Shown here piece after piece: positions 40,061 through 52,603 of a stretch of 64,000 nt of DNA. Origin of the DNA: Numida meleagris (Eukaryota > Chordata > Aves > Galliformes > Numididae); assembly GCF_002078875.1 (NCBI RefSeq), contig NC_034420.1, positions 5,765,814 through 5,829,813 of the forward strand, read 5' to 3'. The translations under genes were made by a program, and so were the position numbers. Numbering within the stretch: position 1 is the stretch's first letter; every line of letters starts with the position of its first letter. Under the pieces are notes generated by a model. That model searched no databases and had not been told where the DNA came from. It saw only the letters and a list, made by a program, of their open reading frames with translations.

Positions 40061-43000
40061 TTGAGGGAGAAAAGAAAATTCATTTTCCCTAAGTACGTTC
40101 TGAATTACTTGGGAAGAACCTCATTCCTACTCACAAATGACAAGAAGCTCATCACCAAATATTGCTCCATCCTCAGCTCTGAAATTCAGAAATCTCAAAG
40201 CCTCTCAGCACCAAGGTGCTTGGACCGTGGGCACAAAGATACGTTAGGTGAGGGAAGGCTGCAGAAATGAATCCTAAAAGCATCTCTATTGTCCTACAAA
40301 GCCAGATTGGATGACTAGCTGCTTACAGAGCCACAAAATATCACATGGAAATGTGGAAACTGGACAAAATTCTGACTTGTGGTGTTAGAGTTATAGGGTG
40401 TTACATTTCTGTAGCACCGGGAAGTAAGGAATGAAGCCACTTCCCTCAGGTTTGGATACAATCATCAACATACTATGCAACATACTGTGCAGCATACCCT
40501 GCAGATCTTTTATTCTTAATAAAAGTCTCTTTGGTCACAACAGGAATTATGTTGGAATAAAAGAAATTATTGTGAAATTTGAACACACACATCCGATTTT
40601 GTATGGTTTAAAAAGATAACAAGCATAAACAAGATAGCAAGCATTAAACACCGAAAAATGCAATTTGTCTCAGGCTGGTATTTCCACTGAAACTGATCCA
40701 GCTGTCAATCACACTGCCATTGTCTTAGCGAATTTCAGTAATACGGAAACAAAGAAATGGAGCACACGGCAGCCTGTGCCAGTTTCATGAGTGCACATAC
40801 AGAAACGAGAACTTTAGGGACCTTTAAAAACAGTGATTTATTTTCCCAAAAATGATCTTCCCAAGTGTGTTGCATCTGCTGCTGGGTAACCTGATTTGAA
40901 GATGAGATTGCTGTTCCCAAGGGAAATATTAAGCAGTTAGCATTCAGCTTTGTGTTCAGAAACAGTTTGGGACAGCATGAGAACCACCACTGGTACTCAA
41001 GCTATTTTGCCTCCTCCTTCCTATAAACTGAAAACTTGAACCCCGGATGAGAGATACATTACTGGATAGTACACAGCAGTTTTGATGCAATATGGTAGTA
41101 AATTTTGCTGCAAAGAGACACACACAGACAAAAGATAAAAACACCTCACAGTGCATGAAAGGCTGCATTGGGCACAGCAGCTCCCAGTTTTCCCAGAGGA
41201 AGCTCTTGGTTCCCACTGGCTTTCAGAGGAGCTCTGCACCTTAGAGCCTTGCTGAGCAACTACAGAATCACATACAGTGTAGAAATGTGACCTAAGTCAT
41301 AAAACACGATTAATCCTCTGCTTATATAGTCAACATCCCAAGGGTTATTGATAAAACTGTAAGGAAGGATAAGCAGGAGATTATTAAAATGTAACCACTA
41401 CTTTAGAATTTAATCTAAGCCTTCATTATTCTATATAAATGTTTCTGGCTTTTAATGTTCATATTATAAGTGGTGTTTAAAAATAGAATGTATCAAATGC
41501 ACTGGCACAGGACTACAAAAAAAATTCAAAGTCTTTCTAGAATTTCTCACTCTTTATGACGTGCTAGTGGGAATAAACCCAGTAAGTACTAAAGAGCAAA
41601 CAAATGTCCAGCCCTGAGAAGCACAAAGGCCTTATTCATGAATATTCACAGCCATGAAATTACCTCTACAAAAATTTCCATGCAAATAAACAATCACCAA
41701 GATTGGAAGTATTTCACAATGGAAATATTTTTGCCAGCCACTGGAAAAATCTTTCTTCATCATCCATCTAATAATTTCTTGCATAATAACTAAATAACAT
41801 CTTTCACCTTTTGAAGTTTGCCCATGATGAGCAACTAGTGTGACAACAATCAGGTCTGATCACCATGCTGGATGTATCAGTATTTTCTAATCAGACATTC
41901 TCACATGAGACAACAATGCTGCAAATTTTAATTGTATATTCCATTGGATCATCATCTTCATCTACTACAGCTCCATGGCCCCTACCAGTTCTTCAGCATC
42001 CTTGTGTTTATAAATGTAGAACATTTCTTTGCAGTTTGATATTCTTTGGCTTGTATGTCACCATCGTATTCAAGTAACATGAAGAGACAGAATGAGAAAG
42101 AGTAGGAAAGAAAGTGAGCCTCCTATTTACTGCTTGTTGAGGTACCCCCAGCTGCTTTGCTATACTCTGATCTGTACTGCTTCTGCGTCAATTTAGGAGC
42201 TGATTAACTGACTCCACGTGACTTCTGACAGGTATGAGTAGTTTACTGATTCATGTGTTGATAGAAAAAAAAGGTTTGACAGTACTCTGAACTTCCAGAG
42301 CTGGAGGCTTACTAAAAAGTGAAACACAGGGCAAAGGATAGAAGGCTACCTTCCTACTTCTAGTCAGCTTACTGGAAGTAGTGCCATAGACAGTGGCTCC
42401 AGGTTAAGTGACACAAACTAGTAATGTTGCCAGCACAGTTCTAGCATTGTAAATGTTATTTAAGACACAGGGCTCCTCAGTAACCAAGCCAGTTATTTAT
42501 CTGGAAACTACTGCTTTCAGTTTCAAGGACCAGATTAAACCATCTCCACCATTTTTTCCCAGGGGTCATCATCAAAAATAAAATAAATAAAATGCAATGA
42601 AATTATATATTCAAGATGCCTGTTATTCTGGATTTTAACATGTCAGGTGCTGGAGATGCTCTCAGTCAGCACTATGGGTGCTTTGTAGTTGTCAGTGCTC
42701 TTGCTGCATTTAGTCAGAGTGTATACTGGTTTTAATCATAGGATGTGCAGGAGCAGTTTTAATTTCCTCTTTCCACATACTCTATTTCTCTGTTTTTTCA
42801 TAGATATTTAAGTTCTTTTCATAAGCATAAAGCACATAAAGGACATTCTTCAACAAAATAGAAAACACAATCAGGCCATAAACTTTTGTCAGCCATTATG
42901 TATGTGAGATTTGTAAGCCACATTGAAACATAGCTGGATGGCAGAGTTTTAAATTGTCAGTTTAAGAATGATTTCTCGTCTCAAGACACAGACAGCAGAA

Positions 43001-44334
43001 CAAAATTCTGGGCCAAACTGTATATACTTCTTGTACATACGATATTTAGTGACATAAAAGGTTACATGGGCAGATGAAAAACAAATAATAAGAACTTTCT
43101 TTTGTACATTTAGTGATCCATTCAACCAATTGTATCTGGCATTTCAGAACTGAGGTACAAAGGAGTACTTTTCACTTTTTAGCACAGTAATTTTTCATAA
43201 GCCAAAGGATATTAAACTAGTAGCCCCGTGTGTTTCAATAGTCACAAGCGTAACAAACACGGTGCACTTCACATATTATAGTCCAAAATCTGAATAATAG
43301 CTTCAAAATCACTAGGGATGGAAATCCTGAAGTTTAGTCTAGAGAAAGTTGTTGGCAGTTCTCTCCATATAGGATACTGGTTTTTCAGCACAAAGTAAAG
43401 CAAATACATTAAGCCGAACAAAGTGTTTCTTAACAGAAAAGACAGAAATCTGTCGTTTCCTTTTGTGATGTTCCCTTTTAACGAAGAACAATGTGTTTGA
43501 CAGAAAAGAGAATGTGTCAGGGGAGAAACACTTTGCGAGTAAATTTTTACAATTATATAAGTTGTCAGGTAACTTTTAAATAGCCTGGTTATTCCTAGAG
43601 TATAAGAGACCCAGAAAATCAAGAACAATTCTGCCTTTGAGCTACTGGGATCCTTCACAGGCATTAAATGCTAAATGCACTCATTATGCATCATTGTTTT
43701 ATTACTATCTAAATCATTTGTGTATTAGCTCAGATAACTGTGCCCCCAAGGGAGTGCTGTAGCTGTTAGGGACTTCTGTCATTTCATAATGGAAATAAAA
43801 AAAGTGAAGAAAAGCGAGAGATCGGTTATCCAATATCTGTAAAGATAAAGAGCAAACAGGAGCTTATATAAGCATTGCATTTAGTCTGAAAATAAAAATA
43901 AAACATTTCCCTTTGTTTGTAAAGCATAGATGGAGATTATCATCTCTGGAGTTGAAGTGACTTTGGCATATCTAAAATGAAGGACAATTCAGAATAAGAA
44001 GTGTATTTATTGAAGCAGGAAGGAAATCAGCCACAGAATCCCATCTATTGGAAAAATGTGCATGAAATCCTACAGAAAATAAAAACAAAGGCAAGATATT
44101 CAGCTTCTTCATGGAACTAGATATCTACACTGAGCAGGTTATACAGACAAAAGAAAAATAAACATTTTAAAAGAGTAATGGTGACCTCATCCAGGGCAGT
44201 TTAGCACCAGATGTGCTGATGTGCTTTACAACATTTAAAAAGTGAAATTCAAAGGTGCCTGGCCATAATCTAAACCCATAGCGTAATGGGTCTGAAAGAC
44301 ATCCTTCCTGTGGAATCCTGCAGAGGCCCAAGAT
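40061..44334. other. Unique sequence, no gene recognised
   Basis: The longest frame is 131 codons on the minus strand (43269-43664), of unremarkable hydrophobic composition with no recognised domain. An octamer-type POU site ATGCAAAT occurs at 41680-41687 in a quiet AT-rich stretch. I see no mobile element. Confidence 0.45.
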
Positions 44335-44600
44335 GGCTCAGAGAGGTTTAATTTAAACCTCTGCGCATCAGCATTAGTTAATCTGGCCATTAAACTTTAG
44401 AGTTATCCACTTCAGAATAGCTGTGCTCTTTAGGTAATGTAATAAATCAAACCATGCCACATTAATGGAAAGCTAATGATAGCAGGTTAACCTGGCTTTT
44501 CTACCTGGCTTTCACTGCTGCTTGTGTCCAATCAGCCTGTCAGCTCCAGCCATTACCCAGGAGATGAATCCAGTCACTTAGATGGTCCATCTCTGATCCC
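44335..44600. promoter_or_regulatory. Possible conserved regulatory element (homeodomain-site-rich)
   Basis: Closely spaced TAAT-core words (AGTTAATC, ATTAATGG, GCTAATGA, TTGATTAG), a GTCCAATCAG CCAAT-type motif and paired CCTGGCTTT words lie in a block without repeats or long frames. Such word content is typical of developmental enhancers conserved among vertebrates. This is inference from appearance only. Confidence 0.2.
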
Positions 44601-44651
44601 AGCCTTTGATTAGTTTTCAGTACCTTCAGTACAGCTTCCCAATTTTATCAC

Positions 44652-44804
44652 CAGCAGAATATACTGAAATCTGTCCCTTGGTTTAGTAAAGGGTGGTATC
44701 AAAGCAACTAATCTTGGGTCTCTAGCAAACAATTTGTCATGTCCAGGCAGGCTGGTAAACAATTTCTCAAAATTCTTCCAGTGTCTCAGGCTAAATTCAA
44801 GCTT
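44652..44804 (-). other. Candidate coding exon, minus strand (unidentified)
   Basis: The minus strand has a good acceptor (TGTGTGCTTTTATTTCAG) followed by 51 open codons starting KLEFSLRHWKNFEKLF, passing SLPGHDKLFARDPRLVAL and ending near CTGCTG before GTGATA, a weak donor. The frame stays open a further 14 codons to a TAA at 44610, so it could instead be a terminal exon. The composition (Trp, His, Arg, Lys, Asp, Pro) is more protein-like than most frames here. I do not recognise the family. Confidence 0.25.
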
Positions 44805-45269
44805 CTGAAATAAAAGCACACAATTGTTACTATGTACAGGTTAGTAGAAGGCTGTGGGATTTTTTAGCACACCTTGTTTCACTAACCCTCTTTCTGTGCT
44901 GTTTTCCTAAGAAGTTTGATGGAAAATTGCTGAACATTAGGCTTCAGTAGCTTTTAGATTGTCAGTTGCTATTTTCTTTATATTTATTTATTCGCTTATT
45001 TTCCATGGGTGAATGTCCCCTAATTGTGTTTTAAGTCTCTAAATTTTTTCATCTTTGTTTGCATGTTTTCTCTAATAGGCTGTTTACTCAAAACTGCTTC
45101 CAAAAAGATGGATTACCAAAGAGTTAAGAGAAAAGTAAGATTTCAAGGAGTCTGTTTCCCAGTGTTCACCCAGTTATAACTGCTTTATATAACAAGGAGC
45201 AATGAAAGAAATTGATTAATTTCTTTTCATGTCTGCAATATGTTAAATTAATCAAAAAGGTGTTGTTCA

Positions 45270-45795
45270 CATGTACTGACTCAAAAGGAGACTTTTAGCT
45301 AAAACAACTGATAACTCATCTACTGCTACTGCTGAGCAGTGTTGACACAGCGTCACAGATTTCTCTCTCTTCTTCCATGCAATCCAGCAAGTAGTCAAGG
45401 AGGTGGGCAGGTGGCTGGGAGGGGACACAACCACTACAGCTGACCCCAGCTGACCAGAGGTGTTCATTCCATTCCATACAGCACTGTGCTCAGCAAAAAA
45501 AGCTCAGTGAAAGGAGGAGGAAGGGAGAAGACAGTTGTGGTCTTCCCAAGTAACTGTTGCACGTGCTCTGGTCCTGCTTTCCAAAAAGTGGCCAAACATC
45601 TGCTTCCCAATGAGAAGTAATCACTGAACTCCTCTTTTTCCTGAAGTTGCGTGTAGGCTTCTGCTTTCTCTTATTAAATTGTTATTTTCTCAATCCATGA
45701 GTCTTCCTGCCTTCCTTCTGTTTTCCCCCTGGCTCACAGGAGAGGAGAGTGAGCCAGAAGCTGGTTGGGTGTTTCGTTGCTGACTAGGTCATGGC
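45270..45795 (+). mobile_element. ERVL-type LTR (GGLTR-like), degenerate
   Basis: Several blocks follow the order of chicken ERVL LTRs. CTACTGCTACTGCTGAGCAG (from about 45319) is followed by a GGGAGGGGACACA block (about 45417-45430), GCTGACCCCAGCTGACC (about 45438), and GTGCTCAGC (about 45487). The GTCTTCCCAAGTAACTGTTG segment comes next (from about 45540), then the poly-A signal ATTAAA (45673-45678) followed by TTTTCTCAATCCATGAGT, and a TGAGCC/GTTGCTGACT-type 3' end. The 5' boundary is uncertain. No primer-binding site or internal retroviral genes follow, so it is a solo LTR or fragment. Short 66-codon frames here are not genes. Confidence 0.78.
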
Positions 45796-45894
45796 TAGAG
45801 ATATTAGTTGTAGCTGATTTGTGAAAATTTTTGTTTGGGGCTGACAAAGAATGTCAGACTCCATGCCCTCTGCCATGCTCTCTCTGTTCCACAG

Positions 45895-46034
45895 GACCTT
45901 GGAGGGAGATCACAGCTCCACACCAAAATGTCACCTGTGGCTACAAAACCTTCAGACAACTTCTGCATTCGCTAAGAAGCCAACACATAGAAGAAGGGGA
46001 GTTACCCCGTATTCCTCCTCCTAGCAGAAAAAAG
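45895..46034 (+). other. Candidate exon between LTR and CR1, plus strand
   Basis: A strong acceptor (CATGCTCTCTCTGTTCCACAG) precedes 140 bases open in one frame (2 bases plus 46 codons), ending at AAAAAG before GTATGG, an acceptable donor. The frame has a protein-like end (SQHIEEGELPRIPPPSRKK). No family is recognised. It begins about 100 bases after the LTR and could be LTR-linked noncoding RNA, a real exon, or chance. Confidence 0.22.
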
Positions 46035-46104
46035 GTATGGATTGAAGCCTGAACACATTTGAATTTCATTCTATTTCTGATAGTATATTTCAACTTCAGT
46101 TTTG

Positions 46105-46326
46105 ATCACAGAATCACGAAGGTTGGAAAAGACCTCCAAGATCATCCAGTCCAACTGTCCACCTACCACCAATGTTTCCCCACTAAACCGTGTCCCTTAG
46201 TACAACATCTAAACATTTCTTGAATGTCTCCAGGCATGGTGACTCAATCACCTTCCTGGGCAGCTCATTCCAGTGCCTGACCACTCCTTTGAAGAAGAAA
46301 TTGTTCCTAATATCCAACCTGAGGTT
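46105..46326 (-). mobile_element. CR1 LINE 3' end, 5'-truncated, minus strand
   Basis: The minus-orientation CR1 3' untranslated end begins at CACAGAATCACGAAGGTTGG (the reverse complement of the element's 3' tail). It continues through GACCTCCAAGATCATCCAG, the CACCTACCACCAATGTTTCC block, a CTCCAGG block and TTCCTAATATCCAACCTGAG. The element is cut off at its 5' side at about 46326, the usual result of incomplete reverse transcription. The copy is only moderately diverged. It looks like the CR1-F/Y type group, though subfamily assignment needs a library search. Confidence 0.95.
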
Positions 46327-49300
46327 AGGCCCCTAAAGCCACCACTACAGCTTTACTCTTTGTGACAGTGAAAGACTGTTTTTCACAATGGTTACTTGGA
46401 ATCTGATGACTTTTTAAAACTTTGATTCTCTGTAGTTTCTCAACAACTGTCAAGGACAGTGACAACTGAGGTTGCTGAGGAAAGCTGCCCCTTGTAGAGA
46501 TGGAAAGAGCTGAGGTAGTCATCAGGTCAAGGACTGAGGCCTGAGGGAAGGGACATGCACAACCTCTACCCATGCTCTCTGTTCAAACTGAAAGGCAAAA
46601 TGGTGTGTTCAGATATAGCTTCAGCTCTTCATATACGTCAGAGTGGTTAACCAGAGAGAGATAGGTTCTTCTGTGTCCCAAGGCTGACATTCTCCAAGGT
46701 TTCCCTATATCACCCAAGGCTTTTGTACCTCAGGACATAAATAAAGTGGTGAAAATGCAACAGTTGGGCCAAACATAATTGATCACATTAGTTGCCTACT
46801 TCATTTGATAGCCAGCTACAAACTGTGCCCAATTAAGCAGTCTTCTTGGGAAGGATCTTGTGGGAGATCACCCACTCACATGCAGAAATAATGGGCTGCT
46901 TTCTGCCCAGGAATGAGAATACTTTTTAGTTGTTTTTTTTTTCTGTATTTGCTGTTACACTGCTCATGTTTTTGTAATGTGTAGGAATGTGTAATTCATC
47001 TTGGTATTGAAATAAATTATTGGCTATTGCCTTCAATGCCTTGCAGCAGTGAGTTCTGCTGATAAACAGTGTATTGCCAAAAAATCCCTTATGGGCTTCA
47101 GAAATTTAACTGCATCTCACACACTGTCTGGAACAGCACTGCAAACTTTTAGTTGATATTTCCCAAACTATCAGTCCAGAACGTGACTATAAACATGGCA
47201 TTTACAGAATAAAAGGAGGGTAACCAGTGAAATGCTCTGCTACCTTCCTTGTTCTTAGTGCAAGACAATGTTTGGGGGATTCCCAGTGTGGGTTTTGGTC
47301 AGCATCAGCCATGATGCTCTCCACAGCTTTGAATGCAATTCCTGTAATGCAGAAAGCAAGTTAAGAGGTCAGATATCTGTGAGAAGAATTTGGGTCCACA
47401 TGTCCCAAGAATGTTCTGGGATGTGGTTGAGCCCCATCCAAAGGAGTTCAGCCTCACTTAGTAGTGATTCCCATTGGGTTACCAGTCATCATTCATCCCT
47501 GTAGCTCATCAAAATGTCCTCACCGAGAACCCTTGCTCCAAGTCAAGATAATAAGATTACCTTTTTCTATTTCAGTTCGTTACAAAAAATTTCTTATTCA
47601 GTAGACACTACTCTAGGACACTTTTGTGCTGAATTTTGAACCAGAATCACCAAGCATCAAGAGGAACATTATTTTACTAAACTACCTTTTAGACAGTCAC
47701 TTTTTTTCCATCTAGAAGCATCCAAACTGCAGTTTTTGATAAGTTAATTGATTTTTTTTATATGAACTTATTGACTTAGGGCATCCAGTCAGGAATTTTC
47801 TTCCTGACTGCAGTGGAAGCTCTGAGTATTTTGAGTCTGTAACTGTCAAGTTTCAAACTTGATATTATTTTGAAAGTGACAGGCACAGTTTAAACTATTT
47901 TCTTTTCCATGCTCTAACTCCATTATTCTCAGATGATGCAATTAATCTTAATATAACCTCCAGCTGATGAGTCTCAACAGTAAGATATATAGGACAGATT
48001 ACAGTTTTGTCTTGATGCAATGAGTTATTTATTCAACAACACAGACTGAGGAAAACCACAACACATTTAACCACAGATCTTCTAAAAAGAAGAATCCTAT
48101 AAGCACGTTCTTTGGTCTTTTCTTCAATAAAAATGTTTGAGCTTATTTTTTATGACTACAGATGATTTGATAAATCCACTGAACTTGGATAAAGGCTTGA
48201 ATACACCCTAAAAATACATGTAAAGAAAGAAAGAATGCTCTTTTATCTCCTTATGTACCTTTGAGATGCCCATGAAGAGGCTAGTAGAAGCTAGAGAACA
48301 CAGCTAAAAAAGCATTACCCTTACAGCCTGCTCATGCTTCTTTCTCACAATAAACAGAGGAGAAGCAGCGATATCTGAAGCATGCTCAGTCTAAGAATGC
48401 AAAATGACTTGGCTCCAGGGAGCAGTAACCATGTGAATTTTTTTTTCTTTCATTGCAAATGAAGTGTTTTAAAGCAGATTATGGTGGGTGTGTGGCAATA
48501 CATTCATCTAAGGGAAGAACATAACAGCAGGAGAGCTAAATGTCTCTACTTCTGTCAGCTTTCCTGAAATGTGCTGTGTACAGCAAAAGCCATTGACATA
48601 TTGGATGACTGAAGAGGAAGCCCCTGAGAACCTGGGGTAAAACAGAGCCAATAACGGCACAGGCCTAAGGTGCATAAAGGATAGTGTGGGTGGGGAAGAA
48701 CTGACAAAGCATTCCTTGCACAGATGGTTCTGACAAATACAGGGATTGAAATAAAAAGCTCAGGCAGCACAGCATGGGCAGCGTGACATCTTTGTGGTTT
48801 GTATTTAATCTTACTTTGTTTTCTTGCTTTACTTTGATGTAAGATGGTCTGATGGCATCAGAGTGCAGTCCTTACCATCCTCTCTGGTTTTATCTCTGAA
48901 TGGTAGAGGTGACATGATGCAGGGAAGAAGAGTCAAGTCTATTCTCTCTCTTCTTTTAGTTCTTCAGACTTCTTTGTGCTACCCTATCAAAAAGTGTAGC
49001 TCTAGTCTTTATTCGGGAAAGGAGGAATCACAGTCAGGGAAGAGGCTGACTCTTCTGGATATTTTCTTACCAGATGAGAAAGGGGTCAGGAGGTAAGGCA
49101 GACTCAAGCAGCTAGTCAGCTACAGAAAATACACCAGAAATAATTCCAGCCTTTTTTCATCTCCATGAGATGGAGAACAGCTGTATTTTGTTATCATCAT
49201 GCTAGTCACAGTATCTGTCACAAATACACGCATTACAGCACATATATTCACTATCATCAAAGTAAAAAAAACTGACATGCTTTTAGTAGCCCTGTTTTCC

Positions 49301-52300
49301 ATTGTTTACCTAACTTGAGCAGTTTGGGCTAATATTTTTACTTACAGAAGCCTACTTATCATGAAATTTATCAGAAAAAAATTCATCACTAGTAGGATTT
49401 TCATACACTGCTACTGGAATCTGCAAAAATAAAGGACTGCAAAAAATAAAGATAAATCAAAGGCAGACAGTGAACAGCTGGGTCTGGAAAGTGGGAAAAA
49501 GGATGTGGATAGAGGCGTAGAGCTGGTACAGAAGATGTGATGTGGAAGCAAGCAGAAACGGGAAATTTTGAGCTAAGATGTCTTTGGAGTTAAGAAAGAA
49601 AAAATTGATGTGTAGGAGACCAGCCCTTGACACGGAGCCATTGTCACAGTAACAGATGGAAACAAAATTGATGGGATACAAACCGATAGATGAAATTCAT
49701 CCAGCTTCGGCAAAAAGAAGGTAGAAGAACATTATCAGGTGGACTTTGAGGACCAGAACAGAAATCAATAGTCCTGCAAAAGATCCATCCCTCACTGTTA
49801 GAAAGTACCTGTGAAACTCATTGCTCCAATTTACTTGCCTTGAAAAGATGACAAAATTGGTTTGCTGTGCAAATACATAACCGCATGCTACATTCTTCAA
49901 AGTTTTCTTCCCTTACTAAGTGTACTGAAAAAAAAAACTGCTTTGGGGTTCAGTCAGGAAGGCTGTTAGAAAATAAGAACAGATTAATCAGGTCAGATGA
50001 AAAGTGTAGTCTGGTATCCTGTCTCAGCATGGAGAGCAGTTTATAAGTGTGGAAAAAGTGTAAAAACAGCAAATACAGATGATACTTCTGCCAGAATAAT
50101 GTCCCAGCTTCCTGAACTAGAGTTTGCATCTGCATCATTGTGTTTAATAGCCCTTGATGGGTCCATGATTTTCTCTAATTGCTTATTGCTCTTTTTATAC
50201 TTTTGATATCCTAAAAATCGTGAGTTCCACACTTGAATTATGCATGGCATGTGAAATACAGCATTTTGGTTTAAATTTGTTTTATGAGAGTTTCAGTGGT
50301 TGCCCATTGGCTCTTCTATTATAAGAGGTGATGAATAATCATTTCTTATTTGCATTCATTTAGAGACCTTTATTGTGTGCCTGCTTCAGTTGTTTCCTTT
50401 CAGAGTTCTAGTCCATTTAACTTTTCCACACAGGGAATTCATTCCAACATTTTTGTCATCTCATTATTCTTCTCCAAATCTTTTCCAGGTCTGAAGTATT
50501 GTTGCCAAAACAGGAGAGGAACAGCATCTTCTAGAAATGTGCCTGCCATTTTCAGTCATTGGAGGAATCAGGTGGGCATTCTTTGCATAAACATCCATAG
50601 TGACCTGAGATCTCTAAATAATTTAAGGAAAAGTATGGTACTTCTGAAGCTGCACACAAGTACTATGTAACTCAGATTTAGTGTGAAATTTACCATTTCT
50701 TTCCATGGTGATTCAATGAGCAAACTCCAGTTTTGCTGCTAATGAGAGTTATTTTTATAAGTTTTGAGCTTCATAACCTTACTATTTGTTCCATTAATAG
50801 AACAGATCCCTACAATGAGTTTTACAAGACTTCATCTCAAGTCCTAGCTGTATTCCAAGATTTTCTATTCTGTTTTTAATCAGACATTAATCTGCAGAAG
50901 CAACTCTTTTGACATTAATGCTTGATTTTAAACTACATAGAAAGCAAAATTATCATAACCTTTGCAGAAATCTGCATATGGGACACCAGCCAAGCCAATC
51001 CTACCCACATCTTTTGACTGCCTTAAAGAATTCTAATGGCTTTATAAGGAATGGTTTTCTTCCATAAATATATATGGATTCCATGACTACTAATCTTGTC
51101 CTTTATTACAGTCTTATAGTACAGAAGATTTTCTTAATGACTATTTCCAGAGTCCTTCTTTATTACTTGCAGAAGCTGGAAAGTGTGAAATAAAAAGCTG
51201 GAGATCTCACACAGCAGAGGATGGTCTCATCCCCAAGAAAGAGGACAATTCCCTGAGGAACTGAAATCTTCTGGATTTTTTGACAGTTTGTATGCAGTGT
51301 GGGTGGAAGTGATTTCTTCAAACAGTTCAGAGAACGCACAGTTAATCTGAAGGGTTTCTGCCCTCCAGGGAAGTAGTTCAGCACTCAACTTGTGTGCACA
51401 TCATCTGATACTTGTAGGTATACAGAAGATGACGGAAGCTGAGTTCTAAACGTACAAAAACCCATGTAATGCTACATACTTTGAGCAGATAGAAAAAAAG
51501 TTGGTAACTGTTTATAAAAGAACACCCATAGTCACAAACTGATAATAATATCATTCATCTCAAAGCTATTTTGTGAATGTAAGTTCATTGGTTTTGAACC
51601 AGTCAGATACTTTAGTGATAAATATTATATAAAAGCCCATGAGCAAATTAAGTACACTAATGTTGAAACTGGGTTTGAACAGTGGAGATGAACTACATAA
51701 GTATGAAGCATAAATTGAGCTTCCAGAAGAAAAAAACAAATAGCAAAAATTTTCATCTTTCATTTTGTTCACTAAGTAAAGCAGGATTCTGAAATAGTAT
51801 CCTCGTGCTACTATGCAATTTAAAAGTGCCCAATTAAAGACATGCAACAGTAGTTCAGATACATAAGAATTTTTGAAGGATTGATGAACAAATAGCAATG
51901 ATGTCCCCTGAACATTATTTTGCATAAACACCAAAGTGTACAACCCTACACCCCTTCTTCTAATTGTAATGTTCAGTTTACAAGTGCAGAAAGATGAATG
52001 CAATCTAACACTAATTACTTCAGGACGAATGCTAGACTCTGACTCATTAATCAGATGAAACTTTCACTGGATTTCAGTTGGCTCTTTGCTTCTAAAGCCT
52101 GTGGGATGCACTCTCAATTTCCCAAGGACATGGAGAGACAGTTTATAGAGTAGAGAATTTGACAGAATTTTTTATCAAGCATTTTCAGTATCTGCTTTCC
52201 TTCCTGGTTATTATTCAACTACTACTTCTTATATTTGTAACTCTTTCTCAGCTGGATGCATTCATTTTTTACAAAACAGACAAGGCAGAACAGAATGCTC

Positions 52301-52504
52301 ACCTGATTTTTGCTTACTGTGCTAAAACAAAGGTTCATCTGTGCTGTTTAGGAAGCCTTTCATTAAGGTCAGGAAGTATTCTGCTATCTGCACAGACACA
52401 TACAATACCTTTGCTCCCACTGCCTTTCAGCAGACACTTTAACATACTCCCTTTTCTACCTGAGTATGTTTCCTGGTGGGTGAGCAGTTAAGAGGCAACA
52501 TCAG
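46327..52504. other. Unique sequence, no gene recognised
   Basis: Frames reach 106 codons (50350-50670, plus) and 145 codons (51566-52003, minus) without recognisable motifs. A minus-strand segment (49346-49420) has an excellent acceptor (CCTTTATTTTTGCAG) and a GTAAGT donor. Its only open frame stops at TAG two codons before the donor, so it would have to be noncoding or the end of a coding region. No mobile element was recognised. Confidence 0.45.
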
Positions 52505-52603
52505 GACTATGTGACCTGGGTGGTATCTCAGCCCCTGGTGGGGGGTTTGGAACTAAAAGACCTTTAAGATCCCTTCTAACCCAAATCATTCTATGATTCT
52601 ATT
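52505..52603 (+). mobile_element. CR1 LINE 3' tail, strongly 5'-truncated, plus strand
   Basis: The last ~100 bases of a CR1 element. GTGACCTGGGTGGT and GGGGTTTGGAACTA are followed by GACCTTTAAGATCCCTTCTA and ACCCAAATCATTCTATGATT, ending in the ATTCTATGATTCTAT repeat that marks CR1 3' ends. The orientation is plus. The 5' limit is approximate. Confidence 0.92.

Noticed and set aside
43269..43664. 131-codon minus-strand frame
   Set aside because: No domain, no splice acceptor or promoter context, chance-like composition.
49346..49420. Minus-strand exon with excellent acceptor and donor
   Set aside because: The only open frame stops two codons before the donor, so it fails as an internal coding exon. 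A noncoding exon remains possible.
51566..52003. 145-codon minus-strand frame
   Set aside because: No recognisable family. Composition is Cys/Phe/Tyr/Ser-rich, as expected of translated AT-rich noncoding DNA.
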